Source of the DNA: DASQEH01 sp963765725
Lineage (GTDB): Bacteria > Actinomycetota > Actinomycetes > Propionibacteriales > Nocardioidaceae
DNA length: 64,000 bases
Assembly: GCA_963765725.1 (NCBI GenBank)
Contig: CAVXXI010000003.1
Location: 1,178,001-1,242,000, forward strand
Direction: 5' to 3'
In this document: in pieces, positions 45,429 through 55,134 of the stretch
How the letters are laid out: every line of letters starts with the position of its first letter
Numbering within the stretch: position 1 is the first letter of the stretch
The notes under the pieces: model-generated
Told to the model about the DNA's origin: nothing
What the model saw: the letters and a program-made list of their open reading frames with translations, nothing else
The model's database searches: none
Translations under genes and position numbers: made by a program

Positions 45429-46423
45429 CGACTACGACCCCAGCTGTCCGCCTCACGTCGCTGGCGGCCGGTGGCGGCTGCGCCTGCAAGGTGCCCCCCG
45501 GGGAGCTCGAGGAGCTGCTGACGAGTCTCCCGAGATCTGCCGGCAGCGGCGACCTCCTGGTCGGTATCGAGCATGGCGACGACGCCGCCGCCGTGCGCAT
45601 CGACGGCGAGCGTGCGGTCATCGTGACCGCCGACTTCTTCACACCCGTCGTCGACGACCCGTTCGACTGGGGACGGATCGCGGCGACAAACGCGCTCTCC
45701 GACGTGTACGCCATGGGTGGTGAGCCGCTGGTCGCCGTCAACCTGCTCGGCTGGCCGAGGGCCACGCTCGCGTTCGAGCTGGCCGGCGAGGTGCTCCGTG
45801 GCGGTGCAGAGGTCTGCCGCGCCGCCGGATGCCATGTCGGCGGCGGGCACAGCATCGACGACCCTGAACCGAAGTACGGCCTGGCGGTGACAGGTCTGGC
45901 AGCTGCCGACCGGCTGCTGCGCAACGACGGCGGCGTTCCCGGCACGCCTCTGACCCTGACGAAGCCTCTCGGTATCGGTGTCCTGAACAACCGGCACAAG
46001 GCGACGGGCGACACCTTCGAGGAGGCGATCGCCGCGATGACGACGCTCAACCGCGACGCGTCCCGAGCCGCCCTTGCTGCCGGTGCCCGCTGCGCCACGG
46101 ATGTCACCGGCTTCGGGCTGCTCGGCCACCTGTACAAGCTGGTGCGCGCAAGCGGCGTCTCGGCGGTGCTCGACGCGGCATCGGTGCCGTATCTCGACGC
46201 GGCCCGGGAGTCGGCTGCCCTCGGCTACATACCAGGTGGCAGCCGACGCAACCTCGACTGGGTACGGCCCCACCTGCGCTCCGACGTTGAAGAGATGGAG
46301 CTGCTGCTGCTCGCAGACGCACAGACGTCGGGCGGCCTGCTCGTGGCCGGGGAGGTCCCCGGCTACCCGGTCGTCGGCGAGTTGGTAGCGGCCGTGGGGC
46401 CTGGTGCAATCAGGATCCGCTGA
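45425..46423 (+). CDS. selD: Selenide, water dikinase (selenophosphate synthase)
   Basis: A 332-residue SelD producing selenophosphate from selenide and ATP. The glycine-rich N-terminus GGGCACKVPPG places C19, C21 and K22 where E. coli has C17, C19 and K20, so this is a Cys-type rather than a Sec-type enzyme. Metal/ATP residues lie in EHGDDAAA and TADFFTPVVDDPFDWGRIAATNALSDVYAMGG. The C-terminus has TDVTGFGLLGHLYK and LLADAQTSGGLLVA. It starts with GTG overlapping the NrfD stop, so selenium activation is coexpressed with its client enzyme. Confidence 0.94.
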   Translation: MTTTTPAVRLTSLAAGGGCACKVPPGELEELLTSLPRSAGSGDLLVGIEHGDDAAAVRIDGERAVIVTADFFTPVVDDPFDWGRIAATNALSDVYAMGGEPLVAVNLLGWPRATLAFELAGEVLRGGAEVCRAAGCHVGGGHSIDDPEPKYGLAVTGLAAADRLLRNDGGVPGTPLTLTKPLGIGVLNNRHKATGDTFEEAIAAMTTLNRDASRAALAAGARCATDVTGFGLLGHLYKLVRASGVSAVLDAASVPYLDAARESAALGYIPGGSRRNLDWVRPHLRSDVEEMELLLLADAQTSGGLLVAGEVPGYPVVGELVAAVGPGAIRIR

Positions 46424-46491
46424 CGCGCGGTCGATGCACCGGCCTATGGCACTCTGCGTCGCCTCGGCTACCCAAATCGCGGAGTTGCCTT

Positions 46492-46497
46492 TATGAT
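46492..46497 (+). promoter_or_regulatory. Candidate -10 element TATGAT before the riboswitch
   Basis: TATGAT stands 34 bp before the riboswitch fold and 239 bp before the NlpC gene, giving a start near 46504. No convincing -35 hexamer is at the expected distance. The location is right for a promoter serving the riboswitch leader. Confidence 0.4.
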
Positions 46498-46529
46498 CAG
46501 CGAGGTTCACAACTGAAGAACGCCTGAGC

Positions 46530-46716
46530 GAACGCCGAATCCTGCCCCTCGCCAGGCGTGTCCTATTTCCCTCGAGAACGAAATGAATTCTCACACGGGG
46601 CAGGAGTGGGGGACCCACGAAGTGCGCAGCGATGTCGGCTGCGCTTGGGGTTAAGTCGCCGTACGGCGGCCGGGCACCTTCTCGCCCGAACCCGACAGCT
46701 CACCTCACAGGCGTGA
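46530..46716 (+). promoter_or_regulatory. ydaO/yuaA-type c-di-AMP riboswitch
   Basis: The leader has the ydaO signature blocks in order: ACGCCGAATCCTG, GGGGGACCCACG, TTGGGGTTAA, GGCCGGGCACC, CGCCCGAACCCGACAGCTC, ending CACAGGCGT. ACGCC (about 46532-46536) pairs with GGCGT (about 46710-46714) as P1. A second CAGGCG at 46554-46559 could compete with the 3' CAGGCG for CGCCTG at 46521-46526, a possible switch. This class binds two c-di-AMP and typically turns off cell-wall hydrolase genes in actinobacteria. The NlpC/P60 start is 15 bp downstream with AAGGAG between. Confidence 0.88.
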
Positions 46717-46730
46717 GAAGGAGACCTCTC

Positions 46731-47219
46731 ATGTCTATTCCTGCGCCCTGGCGACGCCTTTTCGCCATTTTCTCGCTGATTCTCGCCGCCTCGCTGGCCT
46801 TCTCGATGTCATCACCGTCGATCGCCGACGCCAAGATGTCGCTGCGCCAGCACAAGATCCACCACGCCGTGAAGGTCGCCATCTCGAAGATCGGCGACCC
46901 GTACGTCTACGGCGCTGAAGGCCCCCACGCCTTTGACTGCTCCGGGCTGACGATGTACTCGTTCAGCAAGGCCGGTATCCACCTGCCCCGCACTGCTGCG
47001 GAGCAGTACAACTACGTCCGCCACATCTCCAAGCGCCATCTCCACCGCGGGGACCTGATGTTCTTCCACAGTGGCAGCAGCGTCTACCACGTCGCCATCT
47101 TCCTCAGGCGCCGGCATCACCACGTCTGGCTCCTTGAGGCACCGCACACAGGTTCGGTCGTCCAGCGAGACCCGGCGTGGACGTCGCAGTGGTGGGCGGG
47201 CACCTTGCGCCACCGCTGA
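46731..47219 (+). CDS. Secreted NlpC/P60 peptidoglycan endopeptidase
   Basis: A 162-residue protein with a signal peptide (hydrophobic 10-26, probable cleavage near SIADA) followed directly by an NlpC/P60 domain. The catalytic Cys70 is in FDCSGLTMYSF, His120 in SVYHVAIF, and a polar third residue is near APHTG. The family cuts D-Glu-diaminopimelate peptide bonds in stem peptides. No wall-binding domain is present. ATG 46731 is set by AAGGAG 7 bp upstream and by the position after the riboswitch. c-di-AMP would be expected to control its synthesis. Confidence 0.9.
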   Translation: MSIPAPWRRLFAIFSLILAASLAFSMSSPSIADAKMSLRQHKIHHAVKVAISKIGDPYVYGAEGPHAFDCSGLTMYSFSKAGIHLPRTAAEQYNYVRHISKRHLHRGDLMFFHSGSSVYHVAIFLRRRHHHVWLLEAPHTGSVVQRDPAWTSQWWAGTLRHR

Positions 47220-47260
47220 GCTGGCGCCGGACACGCTCCGGCGTCTCGGGACACGCCACC

Positions 47261-47298
47261 GACGCAGGGTCGCCTCCTCTGGGGGGCGGCCCTGCGTC
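47261..47298 (+). terminator. Stem-loop terminator after the NlpC/P60 gene
   Basis: GACGCAGGGTCGCC (47261-47274) can pair with GGCGGCCCTGCGTC (47285-47298) with one interruption; the loop is about ten bases. It lies 42 bp after the NlpC stop and just before the lipoprotein gene. No U-tract follows. Confidence 0.65.
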
Positions 47299-47309
47299 AC
47301 ACTGAAGCC

Positions 47310-48380
47310 ATGCCGTCAGGTCGACCTTGCCCCAGCCGCGCCATGCACTGGCGGCGCCTGATGTCGGGGGTGGCGGTGGGTCTCGCCTTGTCGCTCGTCC
47401 TTTCGGCCTGTGACGGCGGGGGCTCGGACAACGCCGACGTGAAGGGGGCGAAGACGTCGGCCGAGGGCTCGCCGGCGACGGCCAGTGCGGTGATTCTTCC
47501 CGGTGTGTGGCCGCTCACCGGAGAGGCGCTCAAGGGCGACGTGCCGGGGCACCCGGTGTACGTCGTCAAGATCGACAACACGTCCAGCTCCGCGCCTCAG
47601 GTCGGGCTCGGCTCCGCCGACATGATCGTCGAGGAGCTCGTCGAGGGCGGCCTGACACGTCTCGCGGTCTTCTACGACTCCTCGATCCCATCGGTCGTCG
47701 GTCCGGTCCGGTCGATGCGCGCGTCCGACGTCGGCATCGTGAAGCCGGCCTCGGCTCTGCTGGTCGCGTCCGGTGCTGCCCGCCGGACGACGAGAGTCCT
47801 CCGGAACCACCACGTCAGGACCGTGACCGAGGGGGCTCGTCCGGGCTTCTACCGCGACACCAGCCGCGCCGCGCCCTACAACCTGTTCATGCGGCTCCCG
47901 GAGCTCGGACGTCATCTCGGCCCACACTGGAGCACGCCACTGCACCCGTACATGCGCTTCGGCGGCCGCACCTTCTCCTCTGTGCCGTCCTCGCCGGTCA
48001 CGTCGATGGCCGTCACGTTCTCCGGCGGCCACACGACCGACTGGCGCTACACCAACGCGGGCTGGGTCCGGCCGGGTTCGTACGCCACGACGGGTGACGA
48101 CTTCGTCGCCGACAACGTGCTGCTGCTGCGCGTGAAGATCGGCGATGCCGGCTACCTGGACCCGGCAGGCAATCCGGTCCCGGAGACCGACCTCTCCGGC
48201 ACGGGGCCGGCAGTCCTGGTCCACGGGGACGCGGCCGTTCGGTGCACGTGGCGCAAGCGCGACAAGGCCGGCGAGCTGCGACTGGCGACCAAGCACGGCC
48301 GGCCGCTCGGGGTCCCGCCGGGGCGCACGTGGATCGAGTTGGTACCGGCCGACACGGGTGCCGTCGCGTTGCACAAGTAG
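47310..48380 (+). CDS. DUF3048 (YerB-like) lipoprotein
   Basis: A 356-residue exported lipoprotein: hydrophobic signal MSGVAVGLALSLVLSAC with Cys34 as the lipidation site, a short acidic linker, then a DUF3048 domain (WPLTGEALKGDVPGHPVYVVKIDNTSSSAPQVGLGSADMI, VFYDSSIPSVVGPVRSMR, and late TWIELVP). The function of the family is not established; it is common in Gram-positive cell envelopes. ATG 47310 gives a longer n-region; an ATG at 47343 is an alternative. Confidence 0.85.
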   Translation: MPSGRPCPSRAMHWRRLMSGVAVGLALSLVLSACDGGGSDNADVKGAKTSAEGSPATASAVILPGVWPLTGEALKGDVPGHPVYVVKIDNTSSSAPQVGLGSADMIVEELVEGGLTRLAVFYDSSIPSVVGPVRSMRASDVGIVKPASALLVASGAARRTTRVLRNHHVRTVTEGARPGFYRDTSRAAPYNLFMRLPELGRHLGPHWSTPLHPYMRFGGRTFSSVPSSPVTSMAVTFSGGHTTDWRYTNAGWVRPGSYATTGDDFVADNVLLLRVKIGDAGYLDPAGNPVPETDLSGTGPAVLVHGDAAVRCTWRKRDKAGELRLATKHGRPLGVPPGRTWIELVPADTGAVALHK

Positions 48381-48452
48381 CAGCGGAGTCGGTGGTGTGG
48401 CCTTTGTGCGGGCCATCGCACGCCCGTCCGGCTTTGTTGCCATGATGGTCGC

Positions 48453-49841
48453 ATGGCCGCCCCCTCCGTCTCGTACTCCATCACCGTTCGCCTCGTCGTG
48501 CCGGCCGGCGGCACGGCCGTGAGCCAGCTCACGAGCGCCGTCGAGGCGTCGGGCGGGTATGTCTCGGCTCTCGATGTGACGGCGTCCGGTATCGACAAGC
48601 TGCGCATCGACGTGACCTGCGCGGCCCGCGACACCGACCATGCGGACGATATCGTCGAGGCGCTCCGGAAGGTCGAGGGCGTCGACGTGCACAAGGTCTC
48701 CGACCGTACGTTCCTGATGCACCTCGGCGGCACGATCGAGATGGCGTCCAAGCACCCGATCCGTAACCGTGACGACCTCTCCATGGTGTACACGCCCGGA
48801 GTGGCCAGGGTGTGCCTGGCGATAGCAGCGAACAAGAGCGATGCCCGTCGCCTCACCGTGAAGCGGAACTCCGTTGCCGTCGTGACCGACGGCTCGGCGG
48901 TGCTGGGGCTCGGCAACATCGGCCCGGAGGCTGCCCTTCCCGTGATGGAGGGCAAGGCGGCCCTCCTGAAGCGGTTCGCGGGAATCGACGCGTGGCCGCT
49001 GTGCCTGGATACCCAGGACGTCGACGAGATCGTCCGTACCGTGCAGATCGTCGCCCCCGTCTTCGCCGGGATCAACCTCGAGGACATTTCGGCGCCGCGG
49101 TGCTTCGAGGTCGAGGCCCGCCTGCGCAAGCTGCTCGACATCCCCGTCTTCCACGACGACCAGCACGGCACGGCGATCGTCGTGCTGGCGGCGCTGACGA
49201 ACGCCCTGCGGGTCGTCGACAAGTCGCTGGCCGAGGCACGCATCGTGATGTCCGGTGCGGGTGCGGCCGGCTCGGCGATCGTGCGGCTGCTGATCCGTGC
49301 CGGCGCCCAGGAGGTGGTGGTGGCCGACGTGTCGGGCGTCATCCACCGAGGTCGCACCGACCTCGACGACTCGCTGCAGTGGATCGCCGACAACACCAAC
49401 CGGCTGTCCGTCGAGGGGTCCCTGAAGGAGGCCCTGCACGGGGCTGACGTGTTCGTCGGCGTGTCGGCGCCGAACATCGTGACCGAGGCCGAGGTCGAGG
49501 CGATGGCGGACAAGGCGATCGTGTTCGCGCTGGCGAACCCGGAGCCGGAGATCGACCCGGCGATCGCCCGCAGGTACGCCGCAGTCGTCGCGACGGGCCG
49601 CTCCGACTACCCCAACCAGATCAACAACGTGCTGGCCTTCCCCGGCGTCTTCCGGGGGCTGCTCGACGCCTCCGCGACGACGATCGACGACTCCATGCTG
49701 GTCGCGGCGGCCCATGCCATCGCGTCCACCGTGCACAGCGACGAGCTCAACGCGAACTACATCATCCCGAGCGTGTTCCACGAAGAGGTCCACAAGGCCG
49801 TCGCCGCCGCGGTGCGCGGTGCGGCCCAGGCGGCAGGCTGA
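48453..49841 (+). CDS. NAD-dependent malic enzyme with N-terminal ACT-like domain
   Basis: A 462-residue malic enzyme converting malate to pyruvate and CO2. The first 80 residues resemble an ACT regulatory fold (YSITVRLVVPAGGTAVSQLTSAVEASGGYV). The catalytic part has YTPGVARVCLAI, RNSVAVVTDGSAVLGLGNIG, the metal-binding region VFHDDQHGTAIVVLAAL, the NAD motif VMSGAGAAGSAIVRLLI, and NYPNQINNVLAFPGVFRGLL-like sequence near the end. The protein is of the short bacterial type. Amino-acid binding by the ACT part is possible but not shown. Confidence 0.92.
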   Translation: MAAPSVSYSITVRLVVPAGGTAVSQLTSAVEASGGYVSALDVTASGIDKLRIDVTCAARDTDHADDIVEALRKVEGVDVHKVSDRTFLMHLGGTIEMASKHPIRNRDDLSMVYTPGVARVCLAIAANKSDARRLTVKRNSVAVVTDGSAVLGLGNIGPEAALPVMEGKAALLKRFAGIDAWPLCLDTQDVDEIVRTVQIVAPVFAGINLEDISAPRCFEVEARLRKLLDIPVFHDDQHGTAIVVLAALTNALRVVDKSLAEARIVMSGAGAAGSAIVRLLIRAGAQEVVVADVSGVIHRGRTDLDDSLQWIADNTNRLSVEGSLKEALHGADVFVGVSAPNIVTEAEVEAMADKAIVFALANPEPEIDPAIARRYAAVVATGRSDYPNQINNVLAFPGVFRGLLDASATTIDDSMLVAAAHAIASTVHSDELNANYIIPSVFHEEVHKAVAAAVRGAAQAAG

Positions 49842-49845
49842 CGCG

Positions 49846-50397
49846 ATGGCGTACTTCCCCGGACAGCTCCTGCTCGCGACGCCGAGTCTGATCAGCCCTC
49901 ACTTCGCCCGTGCGGTGATCCTGATCCTCGACCACGACGAGGACGGTGCGCTGGGCGTCATCATCAACCGGCCGTCCGAGCTCCCGGTGCGTGCGGTCCT
50001 GCCGGGGTGGGGGCAGGCGGTGACCGAGCCTCAGATGCTCTTCGCAGGCGGTCCGGTCGCGCCCGACTCGGCGCTCGCGCTGGCACTGTGCATCGGCAGC
50101 GGACCTGCCGTCGGCTTCAAGCGTCTCGTGGGCGACTACGGGCTCGTCGACCTCGACACCGAGCCGGACGCCGTGCTCCCGGACCTCGCCGGGGTGCGGA
50201 TCTTCTCGGGGTACGCCGGCTGGGGGGCCGGGCAGCTGGAGGAGGAGATCGCGGAAGGCTCGTGGTACGTCGTCAGCGCGCTGCCGTCCGACCTGCTGCA
50301 CCACCAGCCCGACCAGCTATGGAGGGTCGTGCTGCGTCGACAGCCGGGCGAGCTGGCCTACGTCGCGAACTATCCAGCCGATCCGACCATGAACTGA
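49846..50397 (+). CDS. YqgE/AlgH family protein
   Basis: A 183-residue DUF179 protein: PGQLLLATPSLISPHFARAVILILDHDEDGALGVIINRPSEL, MLFAGGPVAPDSALAL, GYAGWGAGQLEEEIAEGSWYV. The family is widespread and its biochemical role remains unsettled; AlgH was first noted in alginate regulation. ATG 49846, 5 bp after the malic enzyme stop, opens directly on the family N-terminus. It is part of a rightward gene run. Confidence 0.9.
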   Translation: MAYFPGQLLLATPSLISPHFARAVILILDHDEDGALGVIINRPSELPVRAVLPGWGQAVTEPQMLFAGGPVAPDSALALALCIGSGPAVGFKRLVGDYGLVDLDTEPDAVLPDLAGVRIFSGYAGWGAGQLEEEIAEGSWYVVSALPSDLLHHQPDQLWRVVLRRQPGELAYVANYPADPTMN

Positions 50398-50422
50398 CGT
50401 CGCCTGGTCGAGCCGTACACTG

Positions 50423-50695
50423 GTGCCGGTGACGACAGAACTGAGCCCCGGCGTCGAAACCATCGAGGACCGGCGTACCGAGGAGTCCCTCGACGAAGGC
50501 GGCCACGACAGGTTCAGCCACTACGCCCGCAAGGACAAGCTGACCGAGGCGATGGTCATGGGCACTCCGGTGGTCGCCCTGTGCGGCAAGGTCTGGGTGC
50601 CCAGCCGCGACCCGCAGAAGTACCCCGTGTGCCCCGCCTGCAAGGAGGTCTGGGAGTCGTTGCCCGAGGGTGGCGACGACGGGGACGGGGAGTAG
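50423..50695 (+). CDS. DUF3039-family small protein
   Basis: A 90-residue actinobacterial protein. RFSHYARKDKLTEAMVMGTPVVALCGKVWVPSRDP is the DUF3039 core, followed by CPACKEVWESL; the cysteines could form a zinc site together with the upstream Cys. Function unknown. Two adjacent GTG codons (50423 and 50429) are equally possible starts. Confidence 0.85.
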   Translation: MPVTTELSPGVETIEDRRTEESLDEGGHDRFSHYARKDKLTEAMVMGTPVVALCGKVWVPSRDPQKYPVCPACKEVWESLPEGGDDGDGE

Positions 50696-50721
50696 AGCGT
50701 CGTCGCTGAGGGAGTCCTGCT

Positions 50722-51687
50722 GTGCGAGCGGCGCTGGCCGCGACCGTCACCTCGCTGTGCCTTGCCGCCGTCGCCGCCGTGGCGCCCGCGGCCCCCGGCT
50801 CGGCCGTGCTGACGCGGCCCGCTGAGCAGTCGGTCTCGACCATCTCCCGGCCCGCGCCGGCGACCCTCGTCCGCGGGCCGAGCTGCGACGGCCGTGCTGC
50901 CGCCTCGGTCGACCGCGCGTACCCAGCTACCGCGGACGCAGCGGCCACCCAAGCCGGCCGGCGCACCGCGGTCACCGCCGGAAGCCGGCGGTCGCCCCGC
51001 GTCGACGTCCCGGTCTTCGTGCACGTCCTGCGCACGCCCACTCACGGGGGTGTCCCGCGGTCACGGATCCGCAGCCAGCTGCGTGTGCTCAACGCCGCGT
51101 TCGCCGGTCGGGAGAGCCCGTACTCCGCGAAGTCGCCGTTCCACTTCCTTCTCGCCGGCGTCGACGTGTCGACCAACCGGGCGTGGTACCGGATGGACGA
51201 GGGGACGCTCGCCGAGCAGCACGCCAAGCGCGCCCTCCACCGGGGCACCGCCGACGACCTCAACCTCTACATCGGCGCCAACGCGGCCGGCATCCTCGGG
51301 TGGGGCACGCAGCCGACTGCGTACGGCGCACAGCCGAGGCTCGACGGAGTCGTGATCGCCCGCCATACGCTGCCGGGCGGCAGGCACGGCCGGTACAGCG
51401 CCGGCGACGACGCGGTCCACGAGACGGGACACTGGCTGGGTCTGTACCACACGTTCCAGGGCGGCTGCTCGGGCCCGGGCGACAGGGTGGCCGACACTCC
51501 TGCCGAGGCGCGACCGAGCTACTCGTGCCACCTCGAACGGGACACCTGCGCGTCACCGGGCGACGATCCCGTCCACAACTTCATGGACTACGGCGACGAC
51601 GCGTGCATGAACTCGTTCACCGCGGGACAGGTGGACCGGATGGTCGACCAGTGGAGTCGGCTGCGCGCGGGCGGAGCGTCGACGTGA
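50722..51687 (+). CDS. Secreted zinc metalloprotease, M43/pappalysin-like
   Basis: A 321-residue exported protease. Residues 1-28 form a signal peptide. The metzincin motif HETGHWLGLYH is at 233-243 (H233, H237, H243 as zinc ligands, E234 general base), and the Met-turn is M288 in NFMDYGDDACM. Disulfide cysteines flank these, as in M43 enzymes. The region 30-90 may be a propeptide. GTG 50722 follows GGGAG by 7 bp. It is coupled to the following MFS gene by a GTGA overlap, an unusual pairing. Confidence 0.87.
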   Translation: MRAALAATVTSLCLAAVAAVAPAAPGSAVLTRPAEQSVSTISRPAPATLVRGPSCDGRAAASVDRAYPATADAAATQAGRRTAVTAGSRRSPRVDVPVFVHVLRTPTHGGVPRSRIRSQLRVLNAAFAGRESPYSAKSPFHFLLAGVDVSTNRAWYRMDEGTLAEQHAKRALHRGTADDLNLYIGANAAGILGWGTQPTAYGAQPRLDGVVIARHTLPGGRHGRYSAGDDAVHETGHWLGLYHTFQGGCSGPGDRVADTPAEARPSYSCHLERDTCASPGDDPVHNFMDYGDDACMNSFTAGQVDRMVDQWSRLRAGGAST

Positions 51688-53060
51688 GCGCCGTCGCCGA
51701 CGAGACGTCGGCCTCGGCGAGCCCGTTCTCCGACGGCCTGCGCCCGTTGTCGTGGGGGATCTTCGGGCTCATCTTGGCGGTGGCCTTCGAGTTCATGGCC
51801 GTTGCGACCGCGTTACCGGTCGCGGCGCGCCAGCTCGGCGGCCTCGGCCTGTACCCGTGGGCCCTGACCGGGTTCCTCGGTGGCGCCATGTTCGGCAACG
51901 GTGTCGCCGGCGAGGTGTGCGACCGGATCGGCCCGCGTCTGCCGATGCTCGGCGGCACGCTGACGTTCGGCGGCGGGCTGCTGGTGTCGGGGCTGAGCAC
52001 GTCGATGCCGATGCTCATCTGCGGGCGCATCGTGCAGGGCCTCGGTGCGGGGTTCCTCATCGTCGCCGTGTACGTCGTGATCGGGCAGTGCTATCCCGAG
52101 ACCCACCGACCACGGATGATGTCGCTGCTGTCGACCGCATGGGTCGTGCCCTCCGTCGTCGGTCCCTTCGTCGCGGGCGGCCTGACGCAGCTGATCTCGT
52201 GGCGCTGGGCGTTCTTGTCCATCGCCCCCTTCGTCCCGCTGCCCCTGATCGCGGTGATGCCCCGGATGTCGGCCACGACTCGGACCGACATCCGCCGCAG
52301 CGGGCGGGTGCAGCTCGCAGCGACGATGGCGCTCGGGGCGGCGTCGCTGCAGTGGGCGGGCATCGAGGCCGAGCGTCACCGCTGGGTGGCGACCGCGCTG
52401 GCTGCGGTCGCCGGTGCCGCGCTGGTCGTGATCGCGGCGCGCCGGCTGTTTCCTCGGGGCACCCTCCGGCTCGCGCGTGGGTTGCCGTCGGTGATTGCGT
52501 TCCGCGGCGTGATCGCCGGTGGCTTCTTCTGCTGCGAGGCCTACGTACCACTCATGCTCGTGGAGCACCGCGGCGCGACGCCCACCTTAGCGGGACTGGC
52601 GGTCGCGAGCACCGCGGTCGGCTGGTCGGCCGGCTCATGGTGGCAGAGCCGGCCCTCGCTGGGACTGGCCCGCAGCCGCCTGGTGCCATTAGGGGCGGCG
52701 GTGACCACGCTCGGCGTACTCGTCACGGGTGCTGCGGCCATCGTCACCGATGCCTTCACGGTCCCGGCCGTGATGGCCGGGGTCGGGTTGCTCGTCGGCG
52801 GCCTCGGGATGGGCCTGTCGATGTCCAGCAACGCCGTCCTGCTCTTCGAGTTCTCACCGGTCGAGGACAGGGGCGCGAACTCCGCCGCCATTCAGATGAG
52901 CGACTCCCTCGGCGGCCTGCTGGCGATCGGTGCCGCGGGCGTCGTGTACGCCGTGTGGCGCGACAGCCTGGCCCAGACGCCGCTGTTCTCGCTGGTGTTC
53001 GCGCTGTCGTTCGCCGTCATGCTGCTGGCGGTGGTCGTCGCCTTCCGCGTCCGCCCCTGA
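51684..53060 (+). CDS. MFS transporter, multidrug-type
   Basis: A 458-residue carrier with about fourteen hydrophobic segments, resembling the DHA2-like drug-proton antiporters. Landmarks are FEFMAVATALPVAARQLGGLGLYPWALTGFLGG in the first helices, GEVCDRIGPRLPMLGG as motif A, and GRIVQGLGAGFLIVAVYVVIGQCYPETHRPRMM. The substrate is not identifiable. GTG 51684 overlaps the metalloprotease stop. It ends 10 bp before a family A repeat array and is convergent with the ABC ATPase gene. Confidence 0.83.
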   Translation: MSAVADETSASASPFSDGLRPLSWGIFGLILAVAFEFMAVATALPVAARQLGGLGLYPWALTGFLGGAMFGNGVAGEVCDRIGPRLPMLGGTLTFGGGLLVSGLSTSMPMLICGRIVQGLGAGFLIVAVYVVIGQCYPETHRPRMMSLLSTAWVVPSVVGPFVAGGLTQLISWRWAFLSIAPFVPLPLIAVMPRMSATTRTDIRRSGRVQLAATMALGAASLQWAGIEAERHRWVATALAAVAGAALVVIAARRLFPRGTLRLARGLPSVIAFRGVIAGGFFCCEAYVPLMLVEHRGATPTLAGLAVASTAVGWSAGSWWQSRPSLGLARSRLVPLGAAVTTLGVLVTGAAAIVTDAFTVPAVMAGVGLLVGGLGMGLSMSSNAVLLFEFSPVEDRGANSAAIQMSDSLGGLLAIGAAGVVYAVWRDSLAQTPLFSLVFALSFAVMLLAVVVAFRVRP

Positions 53061-53070
53061 CCCCCGCAGC

Positions 53071-53200
53071 CGACTGGGCGCAAGTGTCGCCTCGAGTGGG
53101 CGCAAATGTCGCCTCGAGTGGGCGCATATGTCGCCTCGAGTGGGCGCCATATGTCGGCTCGAGTGGGCGCATATGTCGGGTCGAGTGGGCGCAAAGCTCA
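53071..53200. repeat. 22-bp tandem repeat array, family A, single orientation
   Basis: Six near-identical units (core CTCGAGTGGGCGCAAATGTC, with CATATG in place of CAAATG in three) repeat at 22-23 bp starting 10 bp after the MFS stop. All units point the same way. This is the first part of the 320-bp gap between the convergent MFS and ABC ATPase genes. Confidence 0.9.
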
Positions 53201-53245
53201 ATGGCATGCCTTGCGGGTAATTACTGTCGAAAGGACCCGTCTCTA

Positions 53246-53317
53246 GGCGGAATTACCTGACTCCTCGGCGGGAATTACCTGACTCCTCGACGGGAACTAC
53301 CTGACTCCTCGGCGGGG
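53246..53317. repeat. 22-bp tandem repeat block, family B
   Basis: Three and a half units (core AACTACCTGACTCCTCG, also AATTACCTGACTCCTCG) at exact 22-bp period lie 46 bp beyond the family A array, in the same intergenic gap, about 64 bp from the ABC ATPase stop. Units match the right-hand arm of the block at 36877-36970. Confidence 0.85.
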
Positions 53318-53380
53318 GCAAGGGTCCGGGCCCAGCGGCCGAGTACACGCTGAGCCCGGACGTCGTCGTGGCGCATCGCC

Positions 53381-54487
<1,107 letters not shown>

Positions 54488-54573
54488 GGGTCGCTTCCCT
54501 TCACCGGCTGGAACGAGCCGGACGATCCGTCGTAAAGGTGGAGCTCAGAGTTTTGCATAATTTGTGATCTGTG

Positions 54574-55071
54574 TCACCGCGAGCTTTCCGCCCCGGATTC
54601 GGCTCCGGTCGTGGTCGCCCTGACCAACGGCAGTACCCGATGGTCGACCTGCCGGGTGAGGCTGATCATGGTGGCGGACCGCTCGATGCCGGGATGCGAG
54701 ACGACGGTATCCAGCACCCGCTGCAGGTCGGCGTTGGACCTCGCCACCACGTGGCACCACAGATCACCGGGCCCGCTGACCGTGTGCGCCTCGATTACCT
54801 CCGGGATCCGTGCCAGGTGCTCTCCGACCGGGTTGTGACCGCCGCCCTGCCTGATCTCCAGCGTCACGAACGCGGTGACCGGGAAGCCGATGGCCTCGGG
54901 GTCCAGGTCGGGTCCCCAGCCGCGGACGACGCCGGTACGCTCCAGCCGGTCGATCCGGGCCTGTACGGTGCCGCGCGCGACGCCGAGGCGCCGCGACGCC
55001 TCCATCACGCCGATCCGCGCATCGTCGGCGAGCAGCTCGAGGAGCCGGGCGTCGAGGGAGTCCAGCGGCAT
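54574..55071 (-). CDS. Lrp/AsnC-family transcriptional regulator
   Basis: A 165-residue regulator: N-terminal winged helix LDSLDARLLELLADDARIGVMEASRRLGVARGTVQARIDRLE and a C-terminal RAM/AsnC ligand domain (VTAFVTLEIRQ, VIEAHTVSGPGDLWCHVVARSNADLQRVL). It is divergent from HPPD across 134 bp that contain a perfect palindrome, so it most likely senses an aromatic amino acid or related compound and controls tyrosine breakdown. Ligand identity is inference. Confidence 0.88.
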   Translation of the reverse strand: MPLDSLDARLLELLADDARIGVMEASRRLGVARGTVQARIDRLERTGVVRGWGPDLDPEAIGFPVTAFVTLEIRQGGGHNPVGEHLARIPEVIEAHTVSGPGDLWCHVVARSNADLQRVLDTVVSHPGIERSATMISLTRQVDHRVLPLVRATTTGAESGAESSR

Positions 55072-55134
55072 GGTCCATCCTCCTTGCTCAGCCTCTGGTC
55101 ACAATGCACGCATCACGCCAAGATATCGGCCAGA

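Noticed and set aside
47316..49793. 825-residue ORF on the minus strand over the DUF3048 and malic enzyme genes
   Set aside because: Antisense shadow in high-GC DNA; the forward strand has complete family proteins.
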